A stretch of DNA of 64,000 bases from Chitinophaga sp. MM2321 (GTDB lineage Bacteria; Bacteroidota; Bacteroidia; Chitinophagales; Chitinophagaceae): NCBI RefSeq assembly GCF_964033635.1, contig NZ_OZ035533.1, positions 4,340,001-4,404,000 on the forward strand. The letters are read 5' to 3'. The position numbers and the translations under genes were made by a program. This document shows positions 41,735 through 50,343 of this stretch, one piece after another. Each line of letters starts with the position of its first letter. The first letter of the stretch is position 1. Under the pieces are notes generated by a model, which was not told the origin of the DNA, ran no database searches, and saw only the letters and a list, made by a program, of their open reading frames with translations.

Positions 41735-42532
41735 CTAGTTAATATGTGTGCCCCCGTCTACCGGGATAACGGCCCCGTTCACCCATGCGGCCTCGTCTTT
41801 ACACAAAAGATACACCATATTGGCTACATCTTCCGGTGTGGTGAGCCGGTGAAAAGGGCTCCTGTTTTTACTATAAGCCAGCAGTTGCTCGCTGCCGGGA
41901 ATCATGCGCAGGGAGCGCGTATCTGTAACGCCCGCCTGGAGGCAATTGGAGCGTAGTCCATATGGTGCAAACTCCAGCGCGATACTGCGGCTCACCGCTT
42001 CCAGTGCTGCTTTGGCGGCTGATACAGCGGCGTAATTCTTCCATGCTTTGCTGCTGCCCTCGCTGGTAAAAGAAAGCACCCGCGCATCGGCGGCAAACAA
42101 TGCCTGTCTCACCAGTGCTTTTGTCCAGTCGTAAAGACTAACGGCCATACTTTCCAGCGTGATCATAAAATCATCTGTTTGCAGGGAGGCACTGCCTGGC
42201 TGATCCATCGCTTTCAGCGCGCCCTTGGCAACACTGTGTAGCAGGCACCTCACCCTGCCCCCGCTCCCCATTTGTTGTTGCAGCTCTGTCACAATATGCG
42301 CCCGTTTTTCCACATTGGTAATACTGGCGTTGAAGGTAATCACCTGTACACCTGTTGCCCGGATCTGCTCAAAAGATTCCGACACCTGATCCATATCTGC
42401 ACCTACATCGCGGTGTACAATACAGATATGCATGCCATGTGCGGCCAGCTTCAATGCCGCCGCCAGCCCCAGGCCGCTGCTGCCGCCCAGGATCAGTGCC
42501 CAGTAATCATGCTGTTCAAATTCTTTTACCAT
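41735..42532 (-). CDS. short-chain dehydrogenase/reductase with FabI/FabL-like Tyr-x6-Lys active site
   Basis: This is a 265-residue Rossmann protein. The cofactor loop is LGGSSGLGLAAALKLA near residues 15-30. The active site is NYAAVSAAKAALEAVSRSIALEFAPYGLRSN. Tyr and Lys are separated by six residues (Tyr-Ala-Ala-Val-Ser-Ala-Ala-Lys), as in enoyl-ACP reductases FabI and FabL, and not by the three of FabG-type ketoreductases. The C-terminus has the usual NGAVIPVDGG. I therefore favour an enoyl-ACP reductase; a ketoreductase is the alternative, since no other reductase is encoded in the operon. It overlaps the type III PKS gene by 7 bases. Cytosolic. Confidence 0.83.
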   Translation of the reverse strand: MVKEFEQHDYWALILGGSSGLGLAAALKLAAHGMHICIVHRDVGADMDQVSESFEQIRATGVQVITFNASITNVEKRAHIVTELQQQMGSGGRVRCLLHSVAKGALKAMDQPGSASLQTDDFMITLESMAVSLYDWTKALVRQALFAADARVLSFTSEGSSKAWKNYAAVSAAKAALEAVSRSIALEFAPYGLRSNCLQAGVTDTRSLRMIPGSEQLLAYSKNRSPFHRLTTPEDVANMVYLLCKDEAAWVNGAVIPVDGGTHIN

Positions 42533-43578
42533 TGTAATAATATTCGTTGTGCAGAAAAACCTGGTCCGAAACTCAACATCAACCCCTGGTCGCCCGCAGG
42601 GATCTGTTTATCCAGGAAACGCTCCAGTACGTACAACACCGTTGCACTGGACATATTACCATACATACGTAAAATCTCCTTTGTCTCGTCAATATTTTTA
42701 CCACTATTTTTAAAAAGTTCTTCTACAGTCTGAATAATCTTTTTCCCGCCGGGATGAAAGATCAGGTGTTTTACCGCCTCCATGCTGCTTCCATGGCGGG
42801 CCAGGAAAGGATGGATGATATCGGGAAACTGTGCAGCAATCTGTTCCGGCACGGCTACATCCAGTACCATCTGCAACCCGGCATTGGTAAGCTGAAAACC
42901 CATCAGGTGGGTAGCGTCATAAAAATGATACATCTCTGCCGCCATGATAGCAGGACCTTTGTCGGCTTCATGGGAAGACAGGATCGCACAGGCCGCACCA
43001 TCACCAAAGATGGCGGCACTGACAATATTCGCCATCGAAAAATCGTGTAATTGGAAGGTGGCGGTGGGCGATTCTACCGCCAGCACAGCCGCACGTTTGC
43101 CGGGATTGGCCTGTAAAAACTGGTAGGCATAGATCATCCCTGAAATACCCGCCACACATCCCATCTCCGTTACAGGCAACCGCACAATATCCTGCCGCAG
43201 CTGTAACTCGTTGATAAGATATGCATCCAGCGATGGGATCATGATACCGGTACAACTCACGGTAATAATATAGTCCAGGTCCTGCGTACCGATACCGGCT
43301 TTATCCAGCGCATTCAGCAAACATTGCTTTCCCAGTTTAATCACCTCCCGCGCATAGAGGTTGTTTTTATCTTCAAAAGAAGTATGGCTGAATACTTCTT
43401 CGGGGGTCATAATAGAATAACGTTTATCTACAGCTGCATTCTCAAAAATCTTTTTTACCTTTTTAATAAATCGTTCCTCCTGTCCCGATAACCAGGTATC
43501 CAGGAAAGGAATAATCTCGTCAGTAGACCTGTAATAGGCCGGCAATGCTTTCGCTACAGCCTGTACTTTAACACTCAT
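42526..43578 (-). CDS. type III polyketide synthase (chalcone/alkylresorcinol synthase-like)
   Basis: This is a 350-residue homodimeric condensing enzyme. The catalytic triad is complete: Cys141 in TEMGCVAGISGM, His275 in IFHPGGKKI, and Asn308 in MYGNMSSATV. SCTGIMIPSLDAYL (108-121) and FGDGAACAIL (191-200) are standard blocks. Bacterial homologues take a CoA- or ACP-bound starter, extend it with several malonyl-CoA and cyclise the product to alkylresorcinols, alkylpyrones or resorcylic acids. It overlaps the methyltransferase gene by 4 bases (ATGA) and the SDR gene by 7 bases. The fatty-acid-type enzymes and ACP in the same operon suggest an ACP-delivered fatty starter (inference). Product not predictable from sequence alone. 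Confidence 0.93.
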   Translation of the reverse strand: MSVKVQAVAKALPAYYRSTDEIIPFLDTWLSGQEERFIKKVKKIFENAAVDKRYSIMTPEEVFSHTSFEDKNNLYAREVIKLGKQCLLNALDKAGIGTQDLDYIITVSCTGIMIPSLDAYLINELQLRQDIVRLPVTEMGCVAGISGMIYAYQFLQANPGKRAAVLAVESPTATFQLHDFSMANIVSAAIFGDGAACAILSSHEADKGPAIMAAEMYHFYDATHLMGFQLTNAGLQMVLDVAVPEQIAAQFPDIIHPFLARHGSSMEAVKHLIFHPGGKKIIQTVEELFKNSGKNIDETKEILRMYGNMSSATVLYVLERFLDKQIPAGDQGLMLSFGPGFSAQRILLQW

Positions 43579-44315
43579 AGATTAGAAATTACCCATTGAT
43601 AACGGAAAGCCCATTTCCAACGAAGACTATAATGAATCAGATTTAATTTTTGAGAAAAATAACGGAGTTCTTTTTTCTTGAATCCACGCAGGATAGAAGT
43701 GAGCCCGTCTGCTTTGGTCATCCTGTTGAGTCCCAACACAAAACACAACGCCTGAAACAGGCGGTAGGCAATGATATTACGGTGCAGGTCATTGATCACA
43801 ATACCCACGGCAGCACTGTTGCGGAAGATCTTCATCAGCTGAAAGATCTCTTCATTTTTAAAATGATGCAGCGTGAGGGTACAGAGTACAATATCACATT
43901 TCATGTCTGCAAATGAAGTGTGTGTAACATCCAGGCAGCGGTAGCTGATCTCCGGAAACTTCGCAGACAATTGTGCCGCATGCAGGGTAGTAAAGTTATT
44001 GGCATCTATGCCTATCAACCGGAACTTACACTGTTTTTTTCTACCATAGGCAGCCAGTGTGCGCAGCATATCACCGTTGCCGCAGCCGATGTCTGCGATC
44101 ACTACTTCGCGGTCTGCTGGCAACTGTTGCAGGAGCGCCTCCACGCCCTGAATGGTTATTTTATTGCCACCCAGCAACCTGTTTATTTTGGCAATCCTGT
44201 CCAATGCTTTCTGCAACAAACTTCCCTCCATCGCGAAGTCGTCCATGATCTCCGGCGCCAATGACCTGTGCGTAGTGTCAATCGTGTACTGCTTAAACAT
44301 TGATAGGCCTGCCAT
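43575..44315 (-). CDS. SAM-dependent class I methyltransferase
   Basis: This is a 246-residue Rossmann methyltransferase (241 if the ATG at 44300, MFKQYTID, is used). SAM-binding motif I is VVIADIGCGNGDMLRTLA (about residues 70-87). The acidic end of strand 2 is LIGIDANNF. Motif IV is KCDIVLCTLTLHHFKNEEI, and GIVINDLHRNIIAYRLFQALCF follows. Its N-terminal residues (DTTHRSLAPEIMDDFAMEGSLL) are typical of family members encoded beside type III PKS genes. It overlaps the flavoprotein gene upstream and the PKS gene downstream. I infer O- or C-methylation of the phenolic polyketide, by analogy with type III PKS/methyltransferase/flavoprotein trios such as Srs of Streptomyces. Confidence 0.87.
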   Translation of the reverse strand: MAGLSMFKQYTIDTTHRSLAPEIMDDFAMEGSLLQKALDRIAKINRLLGGNKITIQGVEALLQQLPADREVVIADIGCGNGDMLRTLAAYGRKKQCKFRLIGIDANNFTTLHAAQLSAKFPEISYRCLDVTHTSFADMKCDIVLCTLTLHHFKNEEIFQLMKIFRNSAAVGIVINDLHRNIIAYRLFQALCFVLGLNRMTKADGLTSILRGFKKKELRYFSQKLNLIHYSLRWKWAFRYQWVISNL

Positions 44316-45420
44316 GTGTTTGTTTTATGATAAATGGCAACAATGCCGGTACGGATGCCAGTCCCCTGATGAGCAACATCGACAACCGGTCTTTCAGGAA
44401 AAGTTCCGTCAACCGTCTGCCGGTTTGCATGCGACCTTTAAATAACCGGTTCCATTCCCTGATATAATCTGCTTCCAGTTGCTGCCGCGTATAGCCGTTG
44501 CCGTGAAAGAACCGCAACACGCCTTCCGACGCTATCTTGGCGCTATGCACCGCCATCGCCATCCCGTTGCCGCAAAGCGGATGAATAAGACCGGCGGTAT
44601 CGCCTATCATCAGGATATGATTTTCTACTTTTGATTTTTCTGCAAAAGACACCTGGCTGATCGTTAACGGCTGCTCAAATAAAAGACGGCTGTTATCAAA
44701 GATCTTTTTCAGGTGCACATTACTGCAAAGCACTTCCTGCCGGTGGATAGCCGGATCTTTGTAACGTTTAAAAGTTTCGTAATTAACCAGGTAGCAGATG
44801 TTCAGTTTATTGTCTTCAATTTTCGATACACCGCAATAGCCGCCGGGGAAGTTGTGCAAGGCTACCAGTCCATCCGGGAAATCGCCTGCATAATGCGCTT
44901 TCACCGCCAGCCAGGGTGACTTCTCCCCTACGTAATCCCGCGATAGCCGCTGGTCCAGCGCCGCACGTTTTCCATAAGCGCCCAGTACCACCCTCGCCTT
45001 AAAAACACCGCTCCCCGCAGTATGCACCAGGAAGGATTCATCTTCATAAAAAATATCTGTTACGGTAGCTGTAATTATGGTACACCCGTTATTTACCGCC
45101 TGTTGTTGCAAAAAATAATCCAGCGCATACCGGCTGATACCAAACCCGCCAAGCGGCAACGGTGCTTCAATTGTTTTGCCACCGGCCGAAGATACCAGTA
45201 CCCGGGAAATCTGCGCAGGTGCCAGCACAGCAGGATCTGCGCCCAACCATTGCAGGTAGGGTAATACTTCATTGGAGATATACTCTCCGCAAACTTTATG
45301 TCTGGGAAATGGGTGCTTCTCTATCACGAGTACGTGCAAACCGGCACGGGAAAGATGAATGGCACTGGTTAGTCCGGCCAATCCACCGCCTGCAATAATT
45401 ATATCGTACCCCATGGCCAT
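44293..45420 (-). CDS. FAD-dependent oxidoreductase (geranylgeranyl-reductase/aromatic hydroxylase-like)
   Basis: This is a 375-residue flavoprotein. The dinucleotide fold is YDIIIAGGGLAGLTSAIHLSRAGLHVLVIEK at the N-terminus. HKVCGEYISNEVLPYL follows, as in the geranylgeranyl reductase family. The second FAD motif is HILMIGDTAGLIHPLCGNGMAMA (about residues 270-292), with Gly-Asp-Ala-like Gly-Asp-Thr contacts. It is the first gene of the eight-gene type III PKS operon and overlaps the methyltransferase by about 8-23 bases depending on its start. By analogy with flavoprotein hydroxylases in alkylresorcinol pathways it may hydroxylate the ring to give a quinone; reduction of double bonds in the side chain is the alternative. 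Confidence 0.87.
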   Translation of the reverse strand: MAMGYDIIIAGGGLAGLTSAIHLSRAGLHVLVIEKHPFPRHKVCGEYISNEVLPYLQWLGADPAVLAPAQISRVLVSSAGGKTIEAPLPLGGFGISRYALDYFLQQQAVNNGCTIITATVTDIFYEDESFLVHTAGSGVFKARVVLGAYGKRAALDQRLSRDYVGEKSPWLAVKAHYAGDFPDGLVALHNFPGGYCGVSKIEDNKLNICYLVNYETFKRYKDPAIHRQEVLCSNVHLKKIFDNSRLLFEQPLTISQVSFAEKSKVENHILMIGDTAGLIHPLCGNGMAMAVHSAKIASEGVLRFFHGNGYTRQQLEADYIREWNRLFKGRMQTGRRLTELFLKDRLSMLLIRGLASVPALLPFIIKQTHGRPINV

Positions 45421-45504
45421 ATCTTCCGAATTAAGGTTTCATCTATGCGGGTGTTACAGCAAGATACGATTTTTACGGAGCGTGGAAAGCGGGGATAAAT
45501 TTTA

Positions 45505-46272
45505 TCAGCTGTTATTAACAGCATCGACATTATACTTCTCTAAAAGCGCGGTAAACCGCTCTTCTTTGAAGAATTGCTGGTAGTAACTTTCTGAACGGAT
45601 AATACCATCTACTACCTCTTTATCCAGTTTTAAAGCATGTTCAAAGGTCAGGTAAAATTCGTTCAGCTTTTCAGAATGGGCATATATTTCGGCCAGCGTT
45701 AAATAAGCAATGGCCTTATCGGGATTCAGTTCTATGGCTTCAAAAATATCATTCAGCGCATCTTCATACTTCCCCATGGCCTTGTAGGTATCCGCCCTGT
45801 TGTTGTAAGCGGAGTAGTTGCCCGGATCCGTTGCAATAGCACTGGTATAATTAAAGATGGCGGCTTTATAATCTTTCATGCCTGCATATGCATCTCCCAA
45901 ACCGGTGTAGCCTTCAGGAAGATTGATACTAAAATATTCAACCGCTTTTGGATAATCCCGCTTCGCGAGAAATAACCGGCCGATTAAATTTAAAATGATC
46001 GGGCTGCTGCCCTCATCCATCTCCAGGATCTTTTTATAATCTTCCAGCGTAGCGTCAAAGTCTTCCATCGCTGCGTGCTGCTTTGCATTGGAAAGATAAT
46101 ATTGTTTTATCTCTATTTTCAGTTCTTCAATTTCTGCCCTTACCGCATCCATCCGAATGAAATGAAGAAGATCATCAGCTGCTACTTTTTTCTTCTCCAT
46201 CCTTTCCAGGTCCAGCAAAAGTGTCTGCAACTTTTCCTTTACTATGAGATATTCTTTTTCATTCGCTATCAT
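45505..46272 (-). CDS. tetratricopeptide repeat (TPR) protein
   Basis: This is a 255-residue cytosolic protein. The first 60 residues form a probable coiled coil (EKEYLIVKEKLQTLLLDLERMEKKK and on). It is followed by at least four TPR units of 34 residues. Examples are ILNLIGRLFLAKRDYPKAVEYFSI, GLGDAYAGMKDYKAAIFNYTSAIATDP, AYNNRADTYKAMGKYEDALNDIFEAIELNP and AYLTLAEIYAHSEKLNEFYLTFEHALKLD. No catalytic domain is present. TPRs scaffold protein complexes; the partner is not identifiable. It is 84 bases upstream of the flavoprotein gene on the same strand, so co-transcription is possible, but it does not look like a biosynthetic gene. Confidence 0.85.
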   Translation of the reverse strand: MIANEKEYLIVKEKLQTLLLDLERMEKKKVAADDLLHFIRMDAVRAEIEELKIEIKQYYLSNAKQHAAMEDFDATLEDYKKILEMDEGSSPIILNLIGRLFLAKRDYPKAVEYFSINLPEGYTGLGDAYAGMKDYKAAIFNYTSAIATDPGNYSAYNNRADTYKAMGKYEDALNDIFEAIELNPDKAIAYLTLAEIYAHSEKLNEFYLTFEHALKLDKEVVDGIIRSESYYQQFFKEERFTALLEKYNVDAVNNS

Positions 46273-46362
46273 ATAGCTTCATTTCAATTTATTGAATACT
46301 TTGGTGCTGTAATTTAACACAAAAAAGTACGCAACAAAAAAGTTATACCGGGAACATCTTCC

Positions 46363-49300
46363 TCACAATACCGGTATTCGTCCTGACCGCCTGTACCGCC
46401 ACCGCATCAGGGTAGGCAACACCACCAGCAACAATGGCAGGGCGATGATAAACCCGCCTATAACGGCAATGGCTAATGGCTGATGCAACTGCGCACCCGT
46501 ACCAATACCCAGCGCAATAGGCAGCAGCGCCACAATGGCGCCTATGGCGGTCATCAGCTTGGGACGGAGCCGGGTGGAGATGGCATAGACGATGGCCTCA
46601 TCTGCATGGGAAGTATGGTGCATGGATTCCCGGAATTGCAGGAAAGTAAAGATCGCATTCTCGCCGATGATCCCCACAATCATGATCAGGCCCGTATAAC
46701 TGCCTACGTTGAGCGGTGTATGCGTGAGGAACAAAGCGATGTAACTACCCGAAATGCCCAGTACCGCCACCAGCAGGATGATCAGCGCATCTACAAAATT
46801 TCGGTAGAGGAAAAGGATTACACCAAATACCAGCAGGCTGGCCGCTACCAGGATGATCAGCAGCTCACGGAAAGATTGCTGCTGATCGGCATAGGCGCCG
46901 CCATATTCAATACTGTAGCCCTGTGGCAACCGTATGTCCGCTGTGATTTGCTGGTCTATCTCTTTCATCACGGCGCCCAGGTCGCGATTGTCCAGGCGGG
47001 CAGTAACGATCCCCATCGACTGTAGATTTTCCCGTTCTACTTCTGCATCGCCATCGTTTATTTTGATCCTGGCAAAATCAGTGATGGGGCGCAATACACC
47101 ACCCGGCAAAAAGACCTGCAAGCGGGAAAGGTCCGCTACTTTCAACTGGCTGTTACCGGGATATACCAGCCTGATGGGAGACAGTTGCTCCTTTTCAAAT
47201 ACAGCGCCAGCTACATTCCCTTCCAGGGCTGTTTGCAGCTGATATTGCAGGTTAGCGGGCGTAATACCGTACTGCGCCAACGCCGTGTAGTTTAGCTCCA
47301 TGCTGATAGAAGGACCCGCAATCACGATGCCGTCAAATACATCTGCGGTACCTTTTACACCACTGATTAAAGCCGCCACGCGCCGGGAAAGCCCTTGCAG
47401 GGTTTGCTGATCGCTGCCAAATATTTTCACTTCCACTGGTTGTACGGAGGTCATCAGGTCGCCCAGCATATCCCCGATCACCTGCCCGAAATCAATGCGG
47501 AGAGCGGGCTGCGAAGCCTCCACCTGTGTACGGATAGCATCTATCACTTCATTGGTAGACCTGCTCCGCTGCGGCTTTAGCTGGATCAGGTAGTCGCCGC
47601 GGTTGGGCTCTGTAATAAAAAATCCCATCTGCGTACCTGTTCTGCGGGAATACGCCGATACCTCCGGGATAGTGGTAATGATCTTCTCCACCTGCTGCAA
47701 CATGCGGTCTGTTTCTTCCAGCGAGGTACCCGGCGGAGAGCTGTAGTCCAGCACGATGCTTCCTTCGTCCATTTCAGGCAGGAAGCCCGTTTCCAGCCTC
47801 GGCACGATCAGTACGACCGATATAACCAATACAGCGATGAATACCACGCTCAGCCAGGGCCGCGTGATAAAAAAAGTCACCCATCGCTGTTGTTTCACAT
47901 CGTGACCTGGCGGTAACTGCCGCCCGTTCTTTATTTTTTTGTGCCTGGTGAGCAACAGGTAGATCACCGGCAGCACCAGCCACGTAACCAGGAAAGAGCA
48001 CACCAGCGTGATGATCATGGTATTGGTCATCACCTTAAAATAAGCGCCGGCTACCCCTGTCATCAGCAGGAAAGGCAGGAAGATCACAATGGTGCTGAGT
48101 GAGGAACCTACCATAGCCGGGAAGAGATAGTGGATCGCTTTCTGTAGCAACGCCGTGGTAGGTTCTTCCGGATGTTCTTCATGGGTACGGTGTATCTGCT
48201 CCACCACCACAATGGCATCATCTATAATCAGCCCGATTGCTGCGGCGATGGCGCCCAGCGTCATGATATTGAAAGTTTGCCCGGTTACATACAGGATGAT
48301 CAGGGTGAGCAGTAAGGTAACGGGTATCGTGATCAGGATGGTGGCGCTGGCCTTCACCGACCGCAGAAAAATCACGGCTACAATGATAGCCAGGATCAAC
48401 CCGATCCACAAACTATCTGTGACACTTTTAATAGCATCTTTTACAAAATCGGCCTGTACATAGTAGGGCGCGATTTTCACATCTGCCGGCAAGGTCTTTT
48501 TCAGGTCTTCGATCTTCGCCTTCATCCGGGTGGAAAGGTCTACCAGGTTGGCGTTTGGCTGCTTGATCACTGCTATGAGGATTCCTTCGCGGCCATTGGC
48601 ATTTACCTTTATATATTCTTTTGCCTCGCGGATCTCCACGGCGGCAATATCTTTCAGCGTTACAATGCGCTGGCTGTTGTTGCTGATTACAATATCATTC
48701 AGCTGCGCTTTTGTGTTGACCAACGCATCTGTTACGGTCAGGTACATAAGGCGGTAGTCGGACAAATAACCATTTGACTGGATGAAATTGGTCTGGCTCA
48801 GGGCATTGCTGATCATTTCGGGTGTAATGCCCAGCGTGTTCATCTTCTGCCGGTTCAGCTCCACCCAGAACTCCTTCGTTTTGCCGCCAATGATCCGGAT
48901 CTCGGAAACACCCGTTACCTGCGACAGGAATGGCTTGATGGTATAGGTAGCGAGATACTTCAGATCGATGGGTGAACGGTTCCGGCTCTCCAGCGTGTAG
49001 CCGCTAACCGGTAGTATGGAAGGATTCATCCGCTCCACATTGATCTGCAAATCCGGCGGCAGGGTATTCTTTATCTCGCTGATCTTTGACTCTATCCGTT
49101 GCTGGCTGATATCAATATCAGCATTCCAGTTCATGAAAGCGGAGATCTCGCAACTGCCCCTGCTGGTGGTACTACGGATTGTTTGCAGATCGGGCACCTG
49201 CTTGATGGCCAGCTCCAGTGGCCGCGTAACCGTGATCATCATTTTACTCACCGGTTGTTGACCGGCATCTGCAATGATCTTTATTTTAGGGAAAGTAATT

Positions 49301-49410
49301 TCCGGGAAAAGAGCCGACTGGATGCGGCTATAGGCAAACAAACCGCCCATGATAATGATAGCCACCAGCACCGTCACAGGATTCTTATAGGCAACGAAAA
49401 AGTTCTTCAT
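46363..49410 (-). CDS. RND-family efflux pump inner-membrane permease (AcrB/HAE1-like)
   Basis: This is a 1015-residue permease with two sets of six transmembrane helices and two large periplasmic loops. TM1 is FVAYKNPVTVLVAIIIMGG. The proton-relay pair Asp397-Asp398 is in LIIDDAIVVVEQIHR (TM4). MVGSSLSTIVIFLPFLLMTGVAGAYF and LVCSFLVTWLVLPVIYLL follow. The second half has RNFVDALIILLVAVLGISGSYIALFLTHTPLN and IGENAIFTFLQF. It exports a lipophilic or amphiphilic compound using proton flux, with the HlyD-type adaptor and TolC-type channel encoded upstream. The Asp-Asp pair points to the hydrophobe-efflux (HAE1) branch and not to CusA-type metal pumps. The substrate is not inferable; the adjacent polyketide operon makes its product a candidate. 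Confidence 0.92.
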   Translation of the reverse strand: MKNFFVAYKNPVTVLVAIIIMGGLFAYSRIQSALFPEITFPKIKIIADAGQQPVSKMMITVTRPLELAIKQVPDLQTIRSTTSRGSCEISAFMNWNADIDISQQRIESKISEIKNTLPPDLQINVERMNPSILPVSGYTLESRNRSPIDLKYLATYTIKPFLSQVTGVSEIRIIGGKTKEFWVELNRQKMNTLGITPEMISNALSQTNFIQSNGYLSDYRLMYLTVTDALVNTKAQLNDIVISNNSQRIVTLKDIAAVEIREAKEYIKVNANGREGILIAVIKQPNANLVDLSTRMKAKIEDLKKTLPADVKIAPYYVQADFVKDAIKSVTDSLWIGLILAIIVAVIFLRSVKASATILITIPVTLLLTLIILYVTGQTFNIMTLGAIAAAIGLIIDDAIVVVEQIHRTHEEHPEEPTTALLQKAIHYLFPAMVGSSLSTIVIFLPFLLMTGVAGAYFKVMTNTMIITLVCSFLVTWLVLPVIYLLLTRHKKIKNGRQLPPGHDVKQQRWVTFFITRPWLSVVFIAVLVISVVLIVPRLETGFLPEMDEGSIVLDYSSPPGTSLEETDRMLQQVEKIITTIPEVSAYSRRTGTQMGFFITEPNRGDYLIQLKPQRSRSTNEVIDAIRTQVEASQPALRIDFGQVIGDMLGDLMTSVQPVEVKIFGSDQQTLQGLSRRVAALISGVKGTADVFDGIVIAGPSISMELNYTALAQYGITPANLQYQLQTALEGNVAGAVFEKEQLSPIRLVYPGNSQLKVADLSRLQVFLPGGVLRPITDFARIKINDGDAEVERENLQSMGIVTARLDNRDLGAVMKEIDQQITADIRLPQGYSIEYGGAYADQQQSFRELLIILVAASLLVFGVILFLYRNFVDALIILLVAVLGISGSYIALFLTHTPLNVGSYTGLIMIVGIIGENAIFTFLQFRESMHHTSHADEAIVYAISTRLRPKLMTAIGAIVALLPIALGIGTGAQLHQPLAIAVIGGFIIALPLLLVVLPTLMRWRYRRSGRIPVL

Positions 49411-49414
49411 CGGG

Positions 49415-50335
49415 CTAATTGTTTACGATGGTTACTGTGGCCGTATCCGGCAATCCGTAATTGCCATTGATCAGCACCCTGTCCTGTTTTGTTAATACGG
49501 GAGAAAGGATCTCTACTTTATCCGCTGTCTCCAATCCCTTCTGTACCGGCACTTTCACGGCTGTGGTACTGTCCATCATTTTCATGATCCAGTATTCCGT
49601 TTGCGATTCATTCGTTAGCACCGCCGCCTTAGGCAACAGCACGGCATCCGTTTTCCCCGACTTCAGCAGCTTCACTTTGGCCACCAGGTTTTCCGGGATC
49701 TGCTGCGGACTACTAATATGGATCACATAGCGTTGCGTTTGCGATACCGAGTCTACGCTGGGTAATGGCGCACCCAGCTGCCCTCTTAACTGCTGTCCGT
49801 CAGGTAAGGATAATTCCACCGTATTATTCACCGGCACATATGGCTTGTATTCATAGGGCAGGTTTAACACAAATACAAAACTTTTATCGTCGGAGATGAC
49901 CGCCAGCTGTTCCCCATCCTGTACGTAGTTGCCCGCCTGGTAAGCCAGCTGCGTGATGTAGCCACTACCCGGCGCCGTGATGGGGATCACGCCGGTGAAA
50001 TGAAAGTCGGGGTCGAGCTTATTGATGGTATTGCCCAGGTTTTGCGCTTCCTTTGTTTTTAAGGAAAACAACAACTGTCCCCTGGTAACGTGCTGCCCCA
50101 GCTTGATATCAGCCGATTGCAAATACCCGTTGGCCACTGCTTTTACATTCGTTTTCAACAAAAAAACAGCCGTTGCATTCAGCACCACCGTATCTGCTAT
50201 CACACCGGTATCCGGTGCTGCTACCGTTACCGGTGTACCGGTAGCGGCGGCGGTTTCCTCCGCAGCTGGTACACTGTTATGACAAGCGGCTAAACCGGTA
50301 ACGAGCAATAAGCCAAGCAAGCTGTTTACATTCAT
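49415..50335 (-). CDS. periplasmic adaptor (HlyD/MFP family) lipoprotein of RND pump
   Basis: This is a 306-residue lipoprotein, Cys18 (GLAAC-HNS). Features in order are beta-barrel and lipoyl-like half-motifs (ATAVFLLKTNVKAVANGYLQSADIKLGQHVTRGQLLFSLKTKE), then a short helical part (NLGNTINKLD), the returning lipoyl part ITAPGSGYITQLAYQAGNYVQDGEQLAVI, and the beta-barrel with QTQRYVIHISSPQQIPENLVAKVKL. The membrane-proximal part is VPVQKGLETADKVEILSPVLTKQDRVLINGNYGL. The helical hairpin is unusually short. It bridges the RND permease (4 bases downstream) and the TolC-like channel (8 bases upstream), so the three genes form one operon. Confidence 0.9.
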   Translation of the reverse strand: MNVNSLLGLLLVTGLAACHNSVPAAEETAAATGTPVTVAAPDTGVIADTVVLNATAVFLLKTNVKAVANGYLQSADIKLGQHVTRGQLLFSLKTKEAQNLGNTINKLDPDFHFTGVIPITAPGSGYITQLAYQAGNYVQDGEQLAVISDDKSFVFVLNLPYEYKPYVPVNNTVELSLPDGQQLRGQLGAPLPSVDSVSQTQRYVIHISSPQQIPENLVAKVKLLKSGKTDAVLLPKAAVLTNESQTEYWIMKMMDSTTAVKVPVQKGLETADKVEILSPVLTKQDRVLINGNYGLPDTATVTIVNN

Positions 50336-50343
50336 AGCGGATA

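Noticed and set aside
39189..45420. Flexirubin or dialkylresorcinol cluster (DarA/DarB type)
   Set aside because: The core enzyme is a true chalcone-synthase-type type III PKS with Cys-His-Asn triad. No DarA/DarB pair, aryl-ammonia lyase or acyltransferase series is present.
46363..49410. CusA-type heavy-metal efflux pump linked to the copper-binding RiPP idea
   Set aside because: The TM4 region has the Asp-Asp pair of the HAE1 branch and no methionine relay was recognised; the RiPP cassette is over 20 kb away.
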